A stretch of 64,000 nt of DNA from Diphasiastrum complanatum (GCA_029204225.1 CM055092.1:27884320-27948319), one strand, 5' to 3'; positions 11,460 to 23,584 are shown, numbered from the stretch's first letter. Numbers and translations are program-made. The notes: generated from the letters alone by a model not told the origin.

Positions 11460-12250
11460 CGCACGGGCGAAGTATAGAATCGTATCAGTGAATGGTAATG
11501 GGTGATGATCCTTCCTTCTGGCAGCATTCAATTTCTGAAAGTCTCGCATATTAGAATTTTTCCAGTCTTTTTCTTTGGTACCACAACAATCGGAGATATC
11601 CACTCGCTACTTGGAATAGGATATATGATTCCAGCTTCTAGATATTCTCTAGTTCATCTTTAATTATCGTAGAATACTTTGGATTTAGTCGATATTGTTT
11701 TTGTTGAATCAACACAACATCCGGCTTTAAGTTGATTAGATGTTCCCTGAACTCCTTTGGAATTCCCTTAAGGTCTTGCATAGTCTAGGAAAACACGTCT
11801 TGGATTTCTCTTAATAAATCCATGTATAACTACATCTCTTCTTTCGAAAAATGGCGAGATATTTTCAATACTTTATCAGTGCAATAGACATATCAACGAC
11901 TACATCAGGCTTAATCATTCCTGCTATCATATTGGTAAATGAGTAGCATTGAACTTCTTGATTTGAAATATTACTTTGTAAAACAGAAGTTGGTTCTGCA
12001 TCTGCAACCTCATAACATTCAAAATAATTTTTTTGAATGTCGTCCTCATTTGTTGATTTTGCAAAGACAATCTTCATCTGAGGTAAAACTTGTTTTAAAT
12101 GTCAGAGTTTTGCCTTTGTATTTATCAGTCTTCCAAGATATAACATGCTATGTGTTGGATTTATTTGTTGGAAAGTGTAATTCCTTCCTCTTCCACTGTA
12201 CGACAATGTTGGCTTGGTATAACCAAGCCTTAGGTCTTGCAATTGGTACA
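11460..12250 (-). pseudogene. Ty3/gypsy protease-RT junction fragment
   Basis: On the minus strand, starting near 12,240, the frame gives WLYQANIVVQWKRKELHFP, the standard segment after a gypsy protease (WLxxxNxxxDWxxxxIxF). An acidic linker follows (about 12,077-11,865). Next comes the RT entrance: QDLKGIPKEFREHLINLKPD, then QYRLNPKYS, then, after a frameshift, WISPIVVVPKKK and KDHHPLPFTDTIL. It ends near 11,460 before the RT catalytic YxDD block. No LTR was found on either side. This is an internal scrap of a gypsy element, with a short-peptide composition unlike the one at 21-25 kb. Confidence 0.75.
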
Positions 12251-12588
12251 AAATGACAAAAACCCAGCAAGTTCACATAGGTGGGGAACCACAAAATTAG
12301 TGTAAATGATCTTTACAAAGTTTTGTGTTAGCACATAGATCAAATGGAGAGTGAAAATGACAATCTACCTCTAGAATCTAAGGCTAGATCACAATCTAGA
12401 ATGCTATTGATCAAAGTAAGATTGTTTCCACACATGTGAGAAAAGTATAAAAGAAATGAATGTATGAAAAGTAGCTTCAACTCGGGTTAGGTTGAGAATA
12501 ACAATTCAAGCTATATTGATTAAGATCCAAATTGACAAAATGATAGCATCTATGCTTGATTCATCATAAAAAATAGTGAGGGATCTCA

Positions 12589-12590
<2 letters not shown>

Positions 12591-12666
<76 letters not shown>
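12591..12666. repeat. (TA)n microsatellite
   Basis: Pure TA dinucleotide run of about 76 bp ending about 115 bp before the copia A 5' LTR. Confidence 0.97.
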
Positions 12667-12668
<2 letters not shown>

Positions 12669-12783
12669 AGAGGTACTAGCTCGAGGTAGTACTAGCATGC
12701 AACCTCATTTCTGCACCTCTAAAAGTGATTTCTACCAAAACATTGACACCTATTACTTTACATGTATGTTGTAAAGAATTTAA

Positions 12784-13632
12784 TGTTAAAAATATCACTT
12801 CCAACCTGATGTACTTTGTAGATCTTAAGATAATTGATCTTGATAGGATCTCACATGTCTGGAGTTTGTTTCCACGTGTGAAAGAATGTACGTAAGTCAC
12901 TTTTATAAAGCTAGATTGATTTTAGCTTGATCTACACTAGTGTGAAATTGACCTTTGAGTAGAATCTTGAAATTGGTCAAATTGGTCAAACTTTATGTAA
13001 ATAGATTGGACTTCCATGTGAATGAGTTATTACTCACATATGTCAAGATACCATTCACACGTGTGGATAAGCTTCTAGATGATGAGATAAGAAGATTCCA
13101 TTAGTTCCTATTTTATAGGAAATGCTCCTAAATGTGGAAGACTAGCTTTTTGTTTTCTAGCCAAAGAGAATAGTCAACTTTGGGAAATGAGCACATATGG
13201 CTCCCATTGTGGATCTGGATGACTAGGCACTCTTTACACGTGTGAAGGCTTGCTAGACAGCACACAACTCATGGATGTACTTGATCTATAAAGGGATCAA
13301 CCAAATCAATGAGAAGTTGATGTGACATTGGCAAATTTTAGTCTTGCTTGTATTTTCCACATTTGTCGTGTTTTTGTGATTGAAATGCATTTATGAGCTT
13401 GTGTACTTTACTCTGTGTAAACAGGCCGTACAGGTACTGTCCTCCACATGTGTGAGATCGCTCATCCAAATTTTTAATCATTTGATCCATTGCTCTTGCT
13501 TAAATCATAGTGTAAAGCATCTAGATCAAGATCTAACACCCAGAACTTGATAGATCTTTGGACTAAGCAATCAATAACTCTTAATGATTGATAAGTACAA
13601 TCATAATTGTCCTTTTTCTTTGAAATTTGACA
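12784..13632 (+). repeat. 5' LTR of copia A
   Basis: Starts TGTTAAAAATATCACTTCC and ends TTTGACA (TG...CA), 849 bp. The first ~250 bp recur at 17,071-17,320 with scattered differences. It contains several CAC[A/G]TGTG palindromes or near-palindromes (around 12,872, 13,053, 13,236 and 13,446). Confidence 0.93.
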
Positions 13633-13646
13633 TGGTATCAGAGCCA
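13633..13646 (+). other. Primer-binding site of copia A
   Basis: TGGTATCAGAGCCA directly follows the LTR's terminal CA. It is complementary to the 3' end of plant initiator tRNA-Met, the usual primer of copia elements. Confidence 0.92.
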
Positions 13647-14223
13647 AGTCTAAGAGTGATCTAAATGATTAATAGTTCTTGTGAAATCATTGACAATGTG
13701 TTTTTGAGTTTTACTTGAGAGGGTAAGTTTAAGAAGAAAGGTATCATCATTATTTTTGGTCCAGATCGATTTGTGGGCTGCTGAAGTATTGTCCACACGT
13801 GTGAAACCATACAACAACCTTCAAATTAACTTCCTTTAGTGTTTTTGACCCAAAAATGTGCATATTAGTCCAAAATTCAAGGTCTTAAGTGCATTGTCTA
13901 GATCTAGGTTCAATCTATGAATGCTAATGATCAAATAGTGATATGAGTCATTGAAGCAATTCATTTTGAAGCATTAGATCAGATCTATAAGGCTGATTTG
14001 TTCAAATCTTAAGTTTGTGGTGAAATATCAAACAAAATTGTACTAGAATCAATTTTTTGGAGGAGTAATTTGCTAGGATATTTGAAGTAGATCTATTATA
14101 CCAGCATCCAAATTGAACTAGGATTGATTGGGCCAAGATGAGAAGCTTTTTGAAAGCTAAAAATCTATCTTAGATCACTCTTTATCAAGAGATCTTTGTG
14201 CATCTCATAGGCTTTCATTCACA

Positions 14224-14533
14224 ATGTCATCCATGGGCGGATGTATGTTAGATTCTAGTGAGAAACTAACTTCCACAAACTATTCCATTTGGAAAGTAAG
14301 GATGGAATCACTACTTGTTGTTTATTTTAGGAGTTGAGGAAGAGCCTCAAGCTGCCCAAGAACAACTAAAATACAAGAAGAGGGTTAGATTAGCCCTACA
14401 TTGCTTAAAGTTGAATGTAATCAATGACCTCTTGAAGGAGGTGGCTTCTTGTACCACATCAAAAGAGGCTTGGGATTCACTAAAGAACATTTATGAATCC
14501 AATAACACTTCAAGAGTGCTTAGGATCATCTAA
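14224..14533 (+). pseudogene. Copia A gag N-terminal remnant
   Basis: Begins MSSMGGCMLDSSEKLTSTNY, then IWKVRMESLLV, the typical copia gag start. After a frameshift near 14,315 it continues as LGVEEEPQAAQEQLKYKKR to KEAWDSLKNIYESNNTSR, the UBN2-type capsid region. It stops after ~100 further residues. The rest of the capsid, the zinc knuckle and the protease are missing, because the next recognisable sequence (VLYVPSITKNLLS, about 14,560) belongs to the region after the protease. Confidence 0.88.
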
Positions 14534-14539
14534 GAGGAT

Positions 14540-15933
14540 AGATCTTGATAATGTTTTGTATGTTCCATCCATTACAAAAAACTTGCTTAGTGGGCAATGG
14601 ACTAGATGTACATTTCAAGAATGGAGTTTATTCCATCTTGAAAAGTAATAAGTGCATAGCTAGTGGCATTAAGCAAGAAGGCTCTTTAAGTTGGATGCTA
14701 ATGTGGCTATTGAAAGTGTGAATATGGTTAGGGAGGAGTTGACTCAAGTGGAGTTTGGCACAAAAGATTGGGCCATCCTAATCTTCAATCAATGGAATCC
14801 ATGGCATCAAAGGATCTAGCTCTCAGCCTACCAAAGCTTTCAAGAAGTGTGGCAAAGTGTGTAAGGCATGTGGCCTTGCAAAGTCACACAAGACTTCCTA
14901 CAAGAGATCTAAAACAAGATCTACCTCACCTTTGATCTTATCCATTTGGATGTACATGCTTTTTCTCATGAAAGTAATGGAGGTGCTTTAACGTATGTGA
15001 CTTTTATAGATGATTGTACTAGATACACTTGGATTGAATTATTGCCTAAGAAAAGCCTTGTATATGAAGCTTTTGTAAAGTTTAAGTCTCTAGTGGAAAA
15101 GCAACTTAGTTCTTGCATTAAAATTCTAAGATGTGATAATGGAGGAGAGTATATCTCCAACAAGATGAGAGACTTTTGTGAGATCAATGGCATTAAGAGA
15201 GAGCTCACTTGTCCTTACACCCCCCAACAAAATGGGGTGGCCGAGAGGAGAAGTAGGAGTCTTTGTGAATGTGCAAAGTCTTTAAGACTTGATGCATCTC
15301 TACCCATCACTGTTTGGGGGGAGGCCATAACTTGTGCTAATTACTTATGTAATAGGCTTCCTAGTAGTGCTATTGGTGGGATCTCACCATTTCAAGCTTT
15401 GTTTGGCAATAAGCCCAATATAAAAGATTTTAAAGTGTTTGGATGTATATGTTGTGTCCACATTCCTTTGGAAACAGGAAGGAAAGAAGATGCAACTTCT
15501 TTCAAAGGAATATTTGTAGGCTATAGTGAAAATAGATAGGATATTTGATCCTATTTCAAGAAAAGTAAAAGTTAGCAAGGATGTCTTATTTGATGAATCT
15601 CAAAGTTACAAGTTGTCTCCAAATGCATCTAATCTTTTAGGTCATGAAGAACTTGCAACACCCGAGGAGGAGACTCTTGAAAATGATCTTTTGGAAGATC
15701 AAAATCAAGCTCCAAAGGAGCTGAGAAGATCCACAAGGAGCAAGGCCGAGCCTTCAAGGCTCACATACTTTGAGAAAGGGAAGCAAAGGGAAGACACAAC
15801 TCCTTCTACCTCTTACTCTTTTCTAACCACAATGCTTGAAGAGCCATCATGTTATGAAGATGCAAGTAGATCACAAGTTTGGAGAAATGCAATGCAAGTA
15901 GAGTTTGATGCTTTGATAGATAATCAAACTTGA
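14540..15933 (+). pseudogene. Copia A pre-integrase and integrase
   Basis: The pre-integrase zinc region (14,540-14,930) is riddled with stops. The integrase core is then open from 14,946 to 15,537: first Asp in DLIHLDVHAFS, second in RCDNGGEY, Glu in NGVAERRSRSL, so all three catalytic acids are still readable. A stop near 15,537 is followed by a shift into the frame 15,526-15,933. That frame carries the integrase-RT linker with the RRSTRSKAEPSRLTY signature and the start of the RT domain (VWRNAMQVEFDALI). Transposition would need all these pieces in one frame, so it is dead. Confidence 0.9.
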
Positions 15934-15935
15934 GA

Positions 15936-17056
15936 TCTTGTACACCTTCCATATGGGGAGAAGCCTTGCATGTAAGTGGATCTATAGATTAAAGTACAAT
16001 CAAGATGGATCTATAAGTAAGTACAAAGCTAGATTGGTTGCTAAGGAGTTTCTTCAAACTAAAGGCATAGATTACCAAGGAACATTTGCTCCTATAACAA
16101 AGCTTGTAACCATTAGATTGATCATCTGTATTGCTACTTTATTCAAGGAATCTCTATTGAATGGATGTGACAAATGCTTTCTTGAATGGCTACTTGGAGG
16201 AGGAAATATACATGTTGCAACCCGAGGGCTTCATCAAGGATGGTGAGGAGGACAAGGTTTGCCACTTAAAGAAGAGCCTATATGGCTTGAAGCAAGCACC
16301 TAGAGCTTGGTACTCTAGGTTGCAGGATTTTCTCTACTCTCTTGGCTTTGTGATTAGCTCTTATGAGCCTTATTTGTACATCAAATGTAATGATGGAAAA
16401 ATCATCATTTTAGTACTTTATGTTGATGATATCATATTGACAGGAAATGATGGTGAAGGCATAAGAAATGCTAAAGCTTCTTTGTCTAGTGAATTCAAGA
16501 TGGTAGATCTAGGACTTCTTAAGTTCATACTTGGAATAGAAGTTACTAGAAGTAGTGATTCTACTTTTAAAAGTCAATCAAAGTATGCTACTTCCATTCT
16601 TGAAAGGTTTGGCATGAAAGATTGTAAGGGGATTGACACCCCTATGGAGCAAGTTTGTAAAGTTACTAATGATTGTGATGAAGCATCCTTTGAGGACATC
16701 ACACTCTTTAGGAAGCTAATAGGCTCCTTAATCTATTTGACAATCCTATGGCTAAGAAGACTTTTGGTGGAGCTTCAAGTGCTAAAGGCTGAGGAGATTC
16801 CTGGCATCTATTGTGACAATCAAGCTTCTTAACAAATTGCTACCAATCCGATCTTCCATGCTAGAACAAAGCATATTGAGATAATTCATCACTCTGTGAG
16901 GGAGAAGGTGCAATCCAAGGAGGTTCAGCTTCATCATGTGCCATCATCCGAGTGCATAGCTGATATCTTAGCCAAACCTTTGGCTAAAGATTCATTTTTC
17001 AAGTTAAGAGATGCTCTTGGAATTGTAGATAGATGTACATTAGACTTGCCAAGTTA
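15936..17056 (+). pseudogene. Copia A reverse transcriptase and deleted RNase H
   Basis: RT pieces: CKWIYRLKYNQDGSISKYKA, then after a frameshift DVTNAFLNGYLEEEIYM, SLYGLKQAPRAWYSRL and the catalytic VLYVDDIILTGN. At about 16,740 the frame runs directly from IGSLIYLT into LWLRRLLVELQ without the expected ~100 residues of the RNase H N-terminal half. The C-terminal half remains (YCDNQAS, ATNPIFHARTKHIEI, CIADILAKPL). An in-frame deletion has therefore removed the RNase H catalytic core, followed by a stop at about 16,832. Confidence 0.9.
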
Positions 17057-17070
17057 GAAGTGAGGAGGAG

Positions 17071-17320
17071 TGTTAAAAATATCACTTCCAACTTTATGTA
17101 CTTTGTAGACATTAAGATAATTGATCTTGATAGGATCTCACATGTGTGGAGTCTGTTCCCACATGTGAAAGAATGTACATAAGTCACTTTTATAAAGTTA
17201 GATTGATTTTAGCTTCATCTACACTAGTGTGGATTGACCTTTGACTAGAATCTTGAAATTGGTCAAATTGGTCAAACTTTATGTAAATAGATTGGGCTTC
17301 CATGTGAATGAATTATCACA
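17071..17320 (+). repeat. 3' LTR of copia A, truncated
   Basis: Begins TGTTAAAAATATCACTTCC directly after the purine tract GAAGTGAGGAGGAG. It matches the 5' LTR until about GAATGAATTATCAC, then the sequence changes abruptly. Confidence 0.92.
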
Positions 17321-17600
17321 CCATTCAACATTCTAAGCTTTGGATTTTTTGAACCGAGCTTGCAACACCATAAATTCTCAATCTTTCACAATAACTCAGT
17401 AAACCATTTTTTCCTTCACATAAAAATGTTATGAGTTGTGTGATGGATTGAAATTGTGAATATTGCATTGAGCTCGGATCCAATGGATACAAACTTCTGT
17501 CAACCCACAAATCATAGTTTTTTTTTTTGGTTGATTCCGTGAGCGATAATATAAAGTGGAAAAATTGTGGATCCTTTTACTTAAAGAGGTGAACCAAAGT
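17320..17600 (-). pseudogene. Scrap of the transposase-like family found at 59 kb
   Basis: The minus frame (17,510 leftward) reads DLWVDRSLYPLDPSSMQ, then QLITFLCEGKNGLLSYCE, RLRIYG and VQKIQSLE. The plus frame at 59.03-59.25 kb reads DLWSSGTLYPIDPCSLQH, then QLIIYMCHGENGLLGYCE, DLMLYG and MQSIYYLE. The two align over roughly 70 residues without gaps. Here the frame also extends upstream through a K-rich bridge (about 17,510-17,600). The scrap ends exactly where the copia A 3' LTR is cut off. Two copies in 64 kb indicate a repeat family, not a single-copy host gene. Confidence 0.75.
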
Positions 17601-18247
17601 CTTTTGAAGCTTTCCCTGAAGTTAGAGCCAAGAATTCCAGCAATTGAACTTGTAGGAAGTCAAAAAAGTTCAAAAAATGACCATTTTAGGTGATTTTTGG
17701 GGGATGGATCTCTTCAGATCCATAAGAAGATCATTCTAGAATTATTTACAACATGATTAGCATTCCTTTTTACTTTCCCAACAAGCTATCAGACCTGTAA
17801 ATTGATGGCCAGTGGCTTATGCACTATCTCCATCAAGTTTGAAGATATTTTGACTTCTACAAATCAAGAAATCTTCGTTCTCAGCCTATACTGTATCTTA
17901 GGTCAGTATGAATGCTTTATGGAAGTCTAATTGATGGTTTAAGACTGTTGGTAGCATCAATTTTGGGTTGGAATGGGTGTTTGCACGATTTTGCCCTATG
18001 TAAATGCGCTCTACTATAGATTTTCTAACACTCTGATCTCGCACGTGTGAAGCCTAGGTGGCAGGCTGATGTGGCAAGCATTTTTTTCACTTGGTCTTCC
18101 TTTGTACTGAGCTTTACAACACCCAATTTGGTGTCATGTAGCCAAAGTTATGATCATTTGAAATTTTGCATTTTTGTGAGTAGAATTGGCGAAATTTGAA
18201 ATTGTTCTAATTGCATGCCAGTCATTTCCCTAATTTGTACTATTGAT
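17600..18247. other. AT-rich sequence without a recognisable gene
   Basis: No coding motifs seen. One CACGTGTG palindrome occurs at about 18,040 (CTCGCACGTGTGAAGCC), similar to those in the copia LTRs, which hints that part of this stretch is old LTR sequence. Confidence 0.4.
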
Positions 18248-18736
18248 GTGCATTGGATATACAGTATTCCTTCGTTAAGGAATAGACTCAACTTATTTTT
18301 TATTGTGTCCCAGAGCACTAAATTGGATAACGAATCATAATGAATCCAAAAATAATAACTGAATTGATTTTCAGTAGGACTTTGGGTATCTAGATGTGAT
18401 TATGGATTGTAATCTAAAGTTTTTGTAGTTGAAGATGATTGTCATTTTGGTATGCCTTCAGTCTTTAGTTACCAGTTGTTTATAGAACTTGAATCTTGCA
18501 CTTCAGTTAAAGAATCATGGTTTGAAAGTATTCCTAAATCCAATATTTTCTTAATGGAAAGATTTTAAGAAAAGATTTTGGAATGACTCTTACCTTTCAT
18601 GAGTTATGTTAGGCATATACTCTAGTATCCTGTAAATGATTAAGTATGGTTTGGATTTCAGAAAATTATGATTGACGAATCATATGAATCTAAATATTTA
18701 TGGTTGATGAATCATAATAAGATACTTAATTATTGT
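18248..18736 (+). repeat. Direct repeat, left copy
   Basis: Begins GTGCATTGGATATACA and ends ACTTAATTATTGT. The same sequence recurs at 20,146-20,529. The left copy has an extra ~100 bp in the middle (about 18,490-18,592) and lacks an ~18-bp insertion present in the right copy. The ends are not a standard TG...CA, so LTR identity is unproven. Confidence 0.8.
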
Positions 18737-20145
18737 TTGAGGATTATAAGAAATAGTGATGATTCTTAAGTGTGATGATTAATTCTTGATTTATTATTTG
18801 AGTAAGAATTCAGTTAATTGTTTTCTCGCTGTTTTGATTAATCCTTTACTTCTTAGTAATTTCTCGAATATAGATATCAAACTGATTTATATGATTCTTT
18901 TCAGCATGAAGTTATTCTTCTGAAAGACTGTTATGTCATATAAATTACTACTTGTGTAAATAGACTTGGAAGTCAGATACATTTTAAAGTCAAAGTGGTT
19001 CAATGTCTTAAGCCTTTGATGTTGCATAAATGGATTTAAGAGGAATGAAAAGTCATGTTTGTAATAGAGTGAATCCTTTTGTGGGATGCACTTATTACTG
19101 ACTTTTCATGGATTTGGATATTTTCATATGTCATCTTTTTAGTTAAATTTTATGAAAACTCTTAATCTCCTTAAAAGGAGGGGTGAAGTGATGGGATAAT
19201 ATTCTATCTAGGGATCTGTTGGTTGCATAGCTTTTAGACTAGAACCAGTTGTGGTATAGAAATGAGATTTGGTCTGAAAGTAATTTTGGATAAATTCAGA
19301 GTAAGATACCTAATTGGAACTTTTTGAATATGAGAAATTCTCTAGGGATTGTGTGGACAAGAACAAGTTTGAAATTTGAATCATTATCTATAAGTAGTAT
19401 AATAAAAGGTCAAAGGTTACTAATTCCATTTTGATTGGAATAGAAGTAAGTTTGATTAGAATTTAAGTCTGAGAGTTCTGTATTAGATCAACCTAATCTT
19501 AGCTTGAGTACTAGGATCAGAGAGGGGTTGATTGAGTGGAAGAAATTATGTAATTAGAAGGTAAGTTGGATTGGGAAACTACTGAGAGTGAATGTTATTC
19601 GTCTCAGAGATTTTTCTAGATATGTTATTTACTCATGAGAAATAGAAAATCTTTTGTAGCTGAGTTACAAGATTTCAGTGATATATGTGAGTAACATATG
19701 TGGGTTCTGGAAGAATATGCTAGATAGAAATGTGTTTATGTACTAGGTCATAGTGGATTATTCACATATCTACTGTGTATTCCTGGTTACTAGGGTTATT
19801 TTGTGCACTTAACCTAGTCGGTGAACATAAGCATGTAATCAAGTATTGTTTAATAGATGCTTGTAGAGTTAACAAATCTTTCTATGGAAGATTTATGAGT
19901 TAACTAATAAATGATTTAGTAGAGGATCTAAATGTGGTGTTATACTAGTATAATTGAATTCTTCACCTAGACATTTAAGATCTCTAAATCATTGGCAATT
20001 AACTTGAGTACTTGATTACTCCAGGATGAAGTTAATTGGTAAAACGATCAGTGTGATGTGAATTCACCAGGAACTGATGGTTTTGAATAATATTGCTTGT
20101 AAGACGCATGATTATGAATCATTTTGGTTCATCAGTTAAAATTAT
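18737..20145. other. AT-rich spacer between the direct repeats
   Basis: About 1.4 kb with no coding motif in any frame that I can recognise. If the flanking repeats are LTRs, this would be the interior of a small non-coding element. Confidence 0.45.
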
Positions 20146-20529
20146 GTGCATTGGATATACAATATTTTAGAGATAGAGTATTCCTCAGTTAAGGAATAGA
20201 CTCAGCTCATTAGTGATTGTATCCCAGAGCGCTCAATTGGATGACAAATCATAATGAATCCAAGAATAATACCTGAATCGATATTCAGCAGGACTTTGGG
20301 TATCTAGATGTGATTCTAGATTGTAATCTAAAGTTTTTGTAGTTGAAGATGATTGTCATTTTGGTATGCATTCAGCCTTTAATTACCACTTTTCTTGAGT
20401 TATGTTGGACATATACTCCAGTATCCTGTAAATGATTATGGTTTTGGATTCCAGAAAATTATGATTGACAAATCATATGAATCTAAATATTTATGATTGA
20501 CGGATCATAAATAGATACTTAATTATTGT
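20146..20529 (+). repeat. Direct repeat, right copy
   Basis: Matches 18,248-18,736 (see there) and ends immediately before the gag zinc-knuckle coding segment at 20,532. Confidence 0.8.
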
Positions 20530-20531
20530 CA

Positions 20532-20669
20532 GAGGTTTACCACAAGAAAACCCAACTCAGCTAGCCATCCAAGATGGTTACGCTATCGCCACCAGACCCA
20601 TGAGCAACCGCTGCTTTATCTGTGGCAAAACAGGACATTTCATGGCTGACTGTAAAGACAAAAATTGAC
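20532..20669 (+). pseudogene. Gypsy gag zinc-knuckle remnant
   Basis: The frame RGLPQENPTQLAIQDGYA, then RCFICGKTGHFMADCKD and a stop, contains an intact CX2CX4HX4C nucleocapsid knuckle. The gag N-terminus is absent: the repeat at 20,146-20,529 abuts it. The pol of the element starts some 350 bp downstream, which fits gag and pol of one element separated by a deletion or insertion. A PBS-like TGGTATCAAAGC at 20,930 lies between them, so two elements could be involved. Confidence 0.75.
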
Positions 20670-21030
20670 AATTTTTTGCAGTTTTTATGCAATGTTTGAT
20701 CATGCTTATATGTGCCTTGATTAGACAGGGTCCCCATCTTGACCCTCATCATGTCATATGATTGAATGCTTTATGGTTGAATGGAATTACTTCTTTGATG
20801 AGCTTTGTATTTCCTTTCGATATGTTTATGAATATTTTGTTGACTTGATTTTAAAGACCAATTCTCAATTGGAACTCTAGACTTTTAGAAGAACCCTTCC
20901 CTTCGAGTTCACACTTTGGTATCAAAGCTAAGGTTAAGAACCAATAGCATGCAGAATGTCCCGACTGTGTTTGCAAACACTGCTTCAAAGACTGTCTAAA
21001 ACAACCTAACAAGATCCTTCCAACACCTCA
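20670..21030. other. Non-coding gap with PBS-like motif
   Basis: TGGTATCAAAGC at about 20,930 differs by one base from the initiator-tRNA PBS used by many plant LTR elements. If real, an LTR would end just before it, but no partner LTR was found. Confidence 0.3.
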
Positions 21031-22410
21031 TATCACATCCGAACATGTTAGAGTTCTTACTAGAGCACAACGCCAACAACAAGAATAGCAGCAAAACCAT
21101 GGACAATCAGCTGACCCACACGGAAGCCATTTGACGGCCTCCACATTACCAAAAGATTACCCAGACCCAAAAGTGGAACAAAGGCAATACAACAAATTTC
21201 GAGATGAATTTTTGCGAGAGGAAGAACATACGGACAGTCCGTTATCAGCTCATATCTCCGAAAAGGAGCAATCCCTCCAGGGACTTGAAGTATTTTCTGA
21301 CCTCTTGCAAGCTCAACTCACAATGCCATTCCACAGTGCTATCAAATCCTTCACCGGACTTCAACATTATATCCATCGTAGTTTTCAGCTGCCTCCTATT
21401 CTTGATGAATAACGAAAACCAGAAGCGATTCCTGAAATTCCTCATATTCCTATGAATCTGATGAATATAGGTGTTGCTAAGGGGAATAGCATCACACTAC
21501 CCTTGTCCTATAAAGATTATCCCGCAGTATCCGCTATCCTTGATAGTGGATCAGGCGTCAATATAATGGCTTTGTCATTGGCAAAGTCATGGGGCTTCAA
21601 TACCCTCGATCAACCACGATATAAACTTTGTATGGCTGATCAATGAGTTACCGACCCTGCTGGTTATTTATCAAATATAAAAGTTTGAATAGTAGGTGTC
21701 AAGTTTATCATCGATTGTGTCATCTTAGAACTCCAGAAGATGCCAATACGTATAAACTCCTTCTTGGTACACCCTGGCTCCAGATGGCAGGTGTTGTCCA
21801 AGACTGGAAGAACATCAAAATTACCTTTGGCAACCACGATAAACGAGTCACGGTTGACTCGAATGGCCATGTCAAGCCCGCCAAGGTATACAATGATTGG
21901 TCATCTACAACATATGACGAATCAGATAGTGTCCCGATCCAACCAAAAGGCCACTATACACGAATCACAGACACAATCAAATGGGGTCAGGCACTAGCTA
22001 CCATGGACTGTGCAGATTCCAATTGATGTCGTATCGAAACGGCTGCAAAAGATGTGGATATTCTTCCATCTTCTGCAGACATTGACACACCCATCATCCC
22101 CCTTATGATAATAGACCCCATTCCTGTAGCTTGGTGCCCAGGAGAACCTAGTGTCTCTACTGCCCATGTTTTGGAAGAAGGTATTCTTTCCATGGATGAT
22201 GTTGAAATGACGAATGATCATGTACTCCTCTATCTAGATGCTCAACGTTATCCATCCAAAGTCATTCCTAAGGAGATCAAGTCACAAGGACCGTTGGCTC
22301 ATGTCCAACTAACATCCAAATTACCAAACACACAAGCATATAGGCCCAAAAACAAAAGTATATACTTGGGACATGTATCTCGACGAAGTCTGGGATACAA
22401 TCGATGACGA
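21030..22410 (+). pseudogene. Gypsy protease and spacer
   Basis: The frame starts HVRVLTRAQRQQQE, a typical pol entrance. Two in-frame stops follow, then the aspartic protease core AILDSGSGVNIMALSLAKSW (D-S-G active site) at about 21,530-21,590. A frameshift near 21,730 leads to YKLLLGTPWLQ, the end of the protease fold, and then WKNIKITFG. A long acidic spacer continues to 22,410. At least two stops and two frameshifts make it non-functional. Confidence 0.88.
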
Positions 22411-23580
22411 TATGGTAAGTGAGGCCACAACACCACCCATTCAAAAACCACAAAAACCTTGGTTACAAAAAAATAACATTATTGATACAAAATTAATCGA
22501 GCGACAAAAACAGATGCGTGCGAAGCTTAAACAGTCAATCAAGCCCTTGTCAGAGGGGAGAGACAACAAACACTCCGACAAAGCTTTCACGTCTAATAAA
22601 GAATCATCTCAAATGATTCCTAAAGTCCCAGAACATTTTGTGGACCCACCTTTTGATCTTCCACAGAAGTTCAAAGACTTTACACTAGATGACGTTGTTA
22701 TCCAGTTACCGCAGCCACATCGAAATCCTACACCAAGTTCCAATTCCTTTGAAGGACCCGCTAAGACAATTCCACTAGACCTTAAAGATCCTGATGAGGA
22801 AATAGATCAAATAGTTCATGTTGGTGCACATTTGTCATCAACCCAACTGTCTGATCTAGAGACTTTATTACGCAAATACAGGGATGTATTTGCATGGAAT
22901 TATACCGAGATGAAAGGAATCCCCCCTAAAAAAGTAGTACATCGGATTCCTCTAGAAGACAATTCTAAGCCTGTTAGGGCTAAATCTTACCGCAGTAACC
23001 CAGTCTATCGTGAGAGGATCGACGAAGATATTAAGAAATTGCTGGATGCTGGCTTCATTTATGAAGTCCAACATACTGATTGGGTATCACCCATTGTGGT
23101 TGTACCCAAGAAAAACGGCAAGCTTCGTATTTGTGTTGACCTCAAGAACCTTAATGCGGTTGCAAAGAAAGACCATTTTCCCTTGCCCCTAAAAACCCAA
23201 ATATTAGAGAAAATGGCAGGAGCTGAAGCTTTCAGCTTCTTGGATAAGTTCAGCGGCTATTTCCTTGTTCAAGTAGCCCCTGAAGATAAACATAAAACGC
23301 TTTTTCCACAGAGAGCGGCGTTTACACTTATAACATTATGCCTTTTGGCTTATGTAATGCCCCCTCAACATTCCAATGGGTCATGCAACTGGCCTTTCAA
23401 GATCTGTTACATCGGGTCATGGAGATTTATCTCGACGATTCCGCTGCTACACACCTAGACGCCTTGGAGATAATCTTCATTCGTTGTCGTAGGTTCGGCA
23501 TCTCACTAAACCCTGATAAATCTTCTTGCACAACCAGACGAGTATGGCAAGGACTTTCCCATACGTTTCTTAAGCAGACA
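22373..23580 (+). pseudogene. Gypsy reverse transcriptase with internal loss
   Basis: Open from 22,373 to about 23,338. RT motifs in order: WNYTEMKGIPPKKVVHRIPL (entrance), SPIVVVPKKNGKLRICVDLK, FPLPL, SFLDKFSGYFLVQVAPEDKH. A frameshift at the next segment gives MPFGLCNAPSTFQ and EIYLDDSAATHL. The catalytic YLDD is present, but about 15 residues between it and HLDALEIIF are gone. After NPDKSS the frame breaks, and the thumb and connection are missing up to 23,585. Confidence 0.92.
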
Positions 23581-23584
23581 ACTG

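Larger units (their letters stand above)
12784..17320 (+). mobile_element. Ty1/copia element A (3'-truncated)
   Basis: The element comprises a 5' LTR 12,784-13,632, a tRNA-iMet-type PBS at 13,633, a degenerate gag-pol, a polypurine tract 17,057-17,070, and the first ~250 bp of the 3' LTR. The domain order GAG - pre-integrase - integrase - RT - RNase H is that of copia. The 3' LTR breaks off near 17,320, exactly where an unrelated transposase-like scrap begins on the other strand, so no target-site duplication can be read. The protein sequence closely matches element G (61.5-64 kb) and the gag of element E, marking one family (A/E/G). Confidence 0.93.
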
